A DNA stretch of 64,000 nucleotides, taken from assembly GCA_032164245.1 (NCBI GenBank), contig JAVMKO010000002.1, positions 62,405,840-62,469,839 on the forward strand. Direction: 5' to 3'. Origin of the DNA: Sternotherus odoratus. Lineage: Eukaryota; Chordata; Testudines; Kinosternidae. Both the position numbers and the translations under genes were made by a program. Under the pieces are notes generated by a model that saw only the letters and a program-made list of their open reading frames with translations, ran no database searches and had not been told where the DNA came from. Of the stretch, positions 60,111-64,000 are shown piece after piece (within the stretch, counting starts at the first letter, position 1; each line of letters starts with the position of its first letter).

Positions 60111-61706
60111 GTAGGATGGGGATAATGGTCTGATCCAGATATTTATAATTAGAATATGTGTAGATTTGGAAACAAAGGAAAGCTGAATTTTCAGCCTGCA
60201 GAGCATGTCTTTGAGATGGAAAACTTTCCCTGGTCATGGTACCAACTTTCCCCACAGTGAACTGGAGCATTTTCTTGCTACTTCTTGTGTTGTAAGTAAA
60301 TGTTTGCTTTTTAAGGTCGCTCACATAGTTAACTTTGCAGGATCCGGGCCATTTATGCATGGGATAACTTAGCTAAGTCCACGTGCATTTGCAGAATCTA
60401 GACCACAGTAATCTAGATTCTATAGTATGATCCTAAATAGGGAACAGTTACTTTGATACATAATTACATTCCTTGTGCATAGAAAACTTACTGTAGAAAA
60501 CTTGGCACCATGGTACAGTTTCTTTTCACAGTCACCCTCTGTAAAATGTAGTGTTCAGCTTTCCCTTGTTTCCAGTTCAATGGGCTACCTTGCATTATAA
60601 GTAACAGACTATGGTCCTGATCCTGCAAACCTGCCTATATTGGTAGACTTCTGCCTGCATGGAGAAACTTGCAGAAATGGGGTTTGTGTAATTGTGCAAG
60701 ACCAGCTTCCATTTTAAATTGGAGAGACATTTGTTCTCAATCTAACCAGAGCTTATTTGCTTGGCTGAGAGCAGACATTTCCCCTCTCATTGTTATGCCT
60801 GATGCATTGTTTTAAGCTGCTTTAACAATATATTTTACATATGCAACTTGCGTACCATTTTATGTGAAAGTGTCACACACACAATTTGAAAGCACCAATG
60901 AAAATGTCTGTATTTTCTACTTGTAGACTGGAAAATGAAACCTTTTGAAGATGAACTGAAAAATCAATGTGAAGGAGGTTTTATTTCAGTCGTGTCAAAT
61001 GAAATATCTCTTTGGAACGAAAAAATATTGGCTGCTGTATACAAGCATAATATGTGTCCTTCATTTATTAACGTTTCTCTGCCACAGGCATAAATTCATG
61101 ATCTTTGTGAAAGATGTTAAGTAGCTCTTTCTGGAATACAGTACATTTGTAACCAACAAGGAAGGGGGGCTTGTGTGAGAGAGAGAAGAGAGAGAATCAG
61201 TTCATCCAGTTATACGACCTATATGATGAAACCCTCGCTCCACAGAAATCAATGGCAAAACTCCCATTGACATCAAATGGGCTAGGATTTCACATTTAAT
61301 AAATTTAATAATAGCCAAGATTTTCTGAAGTAGCTACTTATTTGGGTGTCTCCATTTCTGGGTGCCTGACATGAGACACCATTAGGGTCCTGCATTTCAG
61401 AATGCGCCGAGCATTCATCCTCAGAAAAAAAAACATCAGGTGAAAATAACCCTTCAAAATTGGGCACCCAAAATCACTAGTCACTTTTGACAATGTAGGA
61501 CGCTAAGTGTAGTGCACACAGCTCTCAGAGAACATACCTGCTGGAAATATATCATGCAACATTTCAGTACTGAAAGAGATTGGAATGCTGCGGCACTAAA
61601 CGTTAACGTGAAGAGTCCACTGTCAAGACAGAACTGAGCAATTGCAGCACAAAATTAGTAAAGCAATGAATTAATATAAGCATTTGGAATGACTGTCACT
61701 TATATT

Positions 61707-61819
61707 TAGGGTAACCAGACAGCAAGTGTGAAAAATCGGGATGGGGTGGGGGGTAATATAAGAAAAAAGACCCCAAAATTGGGACTGTCTTTATAAAATT
61801 GGGACATCTGGTCACCCTA
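61707..61819. mobile_element. hAT-type MITE (tagggtaaccag terminus)
   Basis: Left end tagggtaaccagacagcaag faces right end catctggtcaccct(a). It is flanked by near-identical 8-bp duplications cttatatt (61699-61706) and cttgtatt (61820-61827). Length 113 bp, containing ggggtggggggtaatataag. No coding capacity. Confidence 0.82.
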
Positions 61820-62302
61820 CTTGTATTTTTCAGCTGTCTTAATAATCTCAATGAAAAAGGCCAGTGTTGCAAAATGTTCAGCTTCCTGCAGCAGCTGTGA
61901 CACAGTCACCAAAGGGAGATTTCATGCATCGTTATATCAGCTCATTTTTCTGTACTTCTAGCCACTTCAGATAATTTAGGATTTAAAATTACATGCTGTT
62001 TGACAAAGAGAGGAAATTAACCTAGTGACGTTGCTGTAATAATTTTAGTTACTCATGCCAGTAAAATTCATCCACTTCTTTGCTGTCCAGAATTTTTATA
62101 AGAAAAGTGTATTTAATAAGTGGCAAATAAAGATTAAAAGGCATAGAAGATGATGCTCTCACTACAGAGAAAAGTTGGACATGTTGGCTACTTTCATGCA
62201 ACAAACGTAAAATATCTGTGAAAAACTGAAAACAAAATATTTATTGACAGTTATTTTAAACTACATAGCCCTTCCTGACCTGCAAATAGTTACATATAAT
62301 AG

Positions 62303-62648
62303 GAAAGAACAGTTACTTACTCGTAACGTTGGTTCTTCAAGATGTGTTGCTCATGTCCATTCCCAGATGTGTGTGTGCGTTCCGCGCATGCCCGGTCCGG
62401 AAAGCTTTTCCCCCAGCAGTACCCGTAGGGTCGGCAGGGGCGACCCCTGGAGTGGCGCCGATATGGCCATGCATATATGCCCCTGCCGACCCTCCCCCCG
62501 CTCAGTTCCTTCTTGCCGGTACTCCGACAGAGGGGAGGCGGGTGGGATTCGGAATGGACATGAGCAACACATCTCGAAGAACCAACGTTACGAGTAAGTA
62601 ACTGTTCTTTCTTCTTCGAGTGCTTGCTCATGTCCATTCCCAGATGTG
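62303..62648. repeat. Terminal repeat structure of a DIRS-type element
   Basis: A 61-bp arm at 62303-62363 (gaaagaacagttacttactc...) and its reverse complement at 62551-62611 differ at one position. A third partial copy in the direct orientation (tgctcatgtccattcccaga) follows at about 62626-62648. This inverted-plus-direct arrangement is what DIRS elements have at a terminus with the internal complementary region used for circular-intermediate formation. The left boundary of the element is about 62302. Confidence 0.75.
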
Positions 62649-62650
62649 AC

Positions 62651-63979
62651 TTACGAGCAGTCATCTCGGAGGAGGGTGAGGAGTACTATGAGTACCTGCT
62701 GACAGGATTGCTTGTCCCACAGCTGCGTCCTCCATTGACTGCTGCACGATGGCGTAGTGCGAAGTGAAGGTATGCACCGAAGACCACGTCGTGCTCTACA
62801 GATGTCGGCGATCGGGACATGTGCCAGGAACGCTGTGGACGTGGCCTGGGCTCTAGTGGAATGCGCCGTCAGAGCTGGCGGAGTAGCATCCGAGAGGCTA
62901 TAAGACAATTTAATGCAAGACGTAATCCAGGCCGAAAGGCGCTGGGTAGAAATTGGTGACCCTTTCATTCTTTCTGCCACTGAAATAAAAAGTTGTGGAG
63001 ATTTACGAAAACACTTGGTTCTATCTATGTAAAAGGCTAATGCCCTCTTTACATCCAATGAATGAAGCATTCTTTCCCTGTTATCCGCATGGGGTTTGGG
63101 AAAAAACACCGGTAAGAACACCTCCTGGTTCAAATGAAAGGGCGAGACTACCTTGGGCAGAAAGGCCGGGTGTGGGCGCAACTGAACCTTATCTCTATGG
63201 AAGATCGTGTAGGGCGGTTCAGAAGTGAACGCCCTAATCTCAGAGACTCTACGTGCCGAAGTAATTGCCACTAAGAACGCGGTCTTCCATGAGAGGTAGG
63301 ACAGAGGGCAGGAAGACATGGGCTCGAACGGAGGCTTCATAAGGGCCTTCAGAACCAGATTGAGGTCCCATGGGGGGGTTGGTTGACGTATGTGCGGATA
63401 CAGCCTCTCCAAACCTTTAAGAAACCTGTTAACCAGAGGGTTACTAAAAACCGAAATATCATCGGCGCCCGGGTGGAACGCCGAAATAGCAGCCAGGTGT
63501 ACCCTGACCGTGGAGAGCGCTAATCCTTGTTGTTTCAGCTCAAGGAGGTAGTCAAGGATGGTAGGGATTGAACAAGACAGGGGGTCCCCCCCCTTGTTCT
63601 GAACCCACAGTGAGAAGCGCTTCCATTTGGCAGTATAGGTTCCCCTCATGGAAGGTTTTCTGCTACCCAGGAGGACTTCCCTGACTGAATCTGAGCACTG
63701 AAGCTCTGCTGGTTTTAACCACGGATATACCACGCCGTGAGGTGGAGGGACTGTAGGTTGGGATGTAGCATCCTCCCGTGGTCTTGGGAGATCAGTGTTG
63801 GCGACAGGGGAAGTGTTATCGGTGTCGCCACACAGAGAGACAACAGGGTCGAGTACCAGTGCTGCCGAGGCCAGGCTGGCGCTACCAGTATAACCGACGC
63901 TTTGTCCTGACGGGCCTTCGCCAGTACCTTGTGAACAAGGGGAAACGGGGGAAATGCATAAAGCAGGCCCCCCGTCCAC
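62651..63979 (-). pseudogene. DIRS-type tyrosine recombinase (frameshifted)
   Basis: A 442-codon frame encoding the tyrosine recombinase that DIRS elements use in place of an integrase. An N-terminal helical DNA-binding core (residues about 105-205, including TYTAKWKRFSLWV and LSTVRVHLAAISAFHPG) is followed by the catalytic domain. The first catalytic Arg lies in TSARRVSEIRAF (about residue 243) and the His..Arg box in LTAHSTRAQATS (His 373, Arg 376). After ADICRA the frame goes wrong: a one-base loss near 62790-62793 moves the TFTSHY motif, with the presumed catalytic Tyr at 62756-62754, into another frame that ends at a TGA at 62663-62661. The frame as it stands therefore lacks the nucleophile. 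The true start may be upstream of this ATG; it overlaps the RT/RNase H ORF. Confidence 0.88.
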
Positions 63980-64000
63980 AGAATGTGAAATGCGTCCCCT
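63715..64000 (-). CDS. DIRS RT/RNase H ORF, C-terminal tail (partial)
   Basis: On the minus strand an open frame enters from the right edge and runs 94 codons to a TAA at 63717-63715. It reads FPPFPLVHKVLAKARQDKAS followed by VILVAPAWPRQHWYSTLLSL, the end of the DIRS reverse transcriptase/RNase H polyprotein (the VAPAWPRQ.WY motif is typical of these ORFs). It overlaps the recombinase frame by up to 265 bases in a different phase, an arrangement known for DIRS elements. No disabling change is visible in this portion; the RT core lies beyond the window. Confidence 0.8.
   Translation of the reverse strand, partial: GDAFHILWTGGLLYAFPPFPLVHKVLAKARQDKASVILVAPAWPRQHWYSTLLSLCVATPITLPLSPTLISQDHGRMLHPNLQSLHLTAWYIRG

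Larger units (their letters stand above)
44468..64000 (-). other. Sequence upstream of the first DTNA coding exon
   Basis: Presumed 5' UTR introns of DTNA, because the first coding exon has a splice acceptor immediately before its ATG. I could not identify the untranslated exons or a promoter. Repeats listed separately fill much of it. I see nothing nameable in 45200-45780, 46150-47100, 48900-51500, 52510-53150, 53800-55560, 56600-57000, 58200-59990 or 60120-61690, apart from short palindromes and low-complexity tracts. Confidence 0.6.

Noticed and set aside
62244..62664. Overlapping 73-117-codon frames at the DIRS terminus
   Set aside because: They repeat the same amino-acid strings on both strands because they read through the inverted terminal repeat, not a gene.
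1..64000. CRISPR arrays, operons, riboswitches or phage genes
   Set aside because: No regularly spaced repeats with unique spacers and no compact gene strings; the window is intron-rich vertebrate DNA.

Overview
The window is vertebrate nuclear DNA from the 5' coding part of a large, intron-rich gene. The composition points to a reptile, most likely a turtle. It is AT-rich and carries CR1 LINE fragments, hAT and pogo-type MITEs, a Penelope-like element, palindromic tRNA-like repeats, a solo LTR and a DIRS-type tyrosine-recombinase retrotransposon. The species assignment is inference. There is no bacterial-style gene organisation.

The only host gene I can support is alpha-dystrobrevin (DTNA), on the minus strand. 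Five coding exons lie at 44400-44467 (start codon), 38035-38115, 14424-14637, 6783-6868 and 5224-5378. All have GT/AG borders and compatible phases. Together they supply exactly 603 coding bases (201 codons): the N-terminus and most of the paired EF-hand region. The gene continues leftwards out of the window; the ZZ, coiled-coil and later exons are not here. Introns are 1.4, 7.6, 23.4 and 6.3 kb.

Region by region. 1-5223: partial intron after coding exon 5, with weak repeat relics. 5379-6782: short intron. 6869-14423: intron with a TA-flanked MITE (10148-10416) and an antisense CR1 relic. 14638-38034: the large intron, holding an internally inverted hAT relic (17.0 kb), a hAT MITE (19.7 kb), a pogo-like MITE (24.1 kb), a Penelope fragment with target-site duplication (25.05 kb), a CR1 RT fragment (26.1 kb), and a composite LINE locus at 31.2-33.0 kb with an inverted 5' part and a roughly 600 bp palindrome inserted in its 3' part. 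38116-44399: intron with an LTR-like repeat and a further small MITE. 44468-64000: sequence upstream of the first coding exon, with two more pogo-like MITEs (one a 1 kb copy with a GC-rich tandem core and a snap-back hairpin), a clean solo LTR and many short repeats. At the right edge is the 3' end of a DIRS element on the minus strand, with the RNase H tail of one ORF overlapping a frameshifted tyrosine recombinase ORF.

No CRISPR array, operon, or complete functional non-coding RNA gene was found. The unusual content is transposon architecture rather than a new gene system. Family names for several non-coding repeats rest on recognition from memory and are marked with lower confidence.
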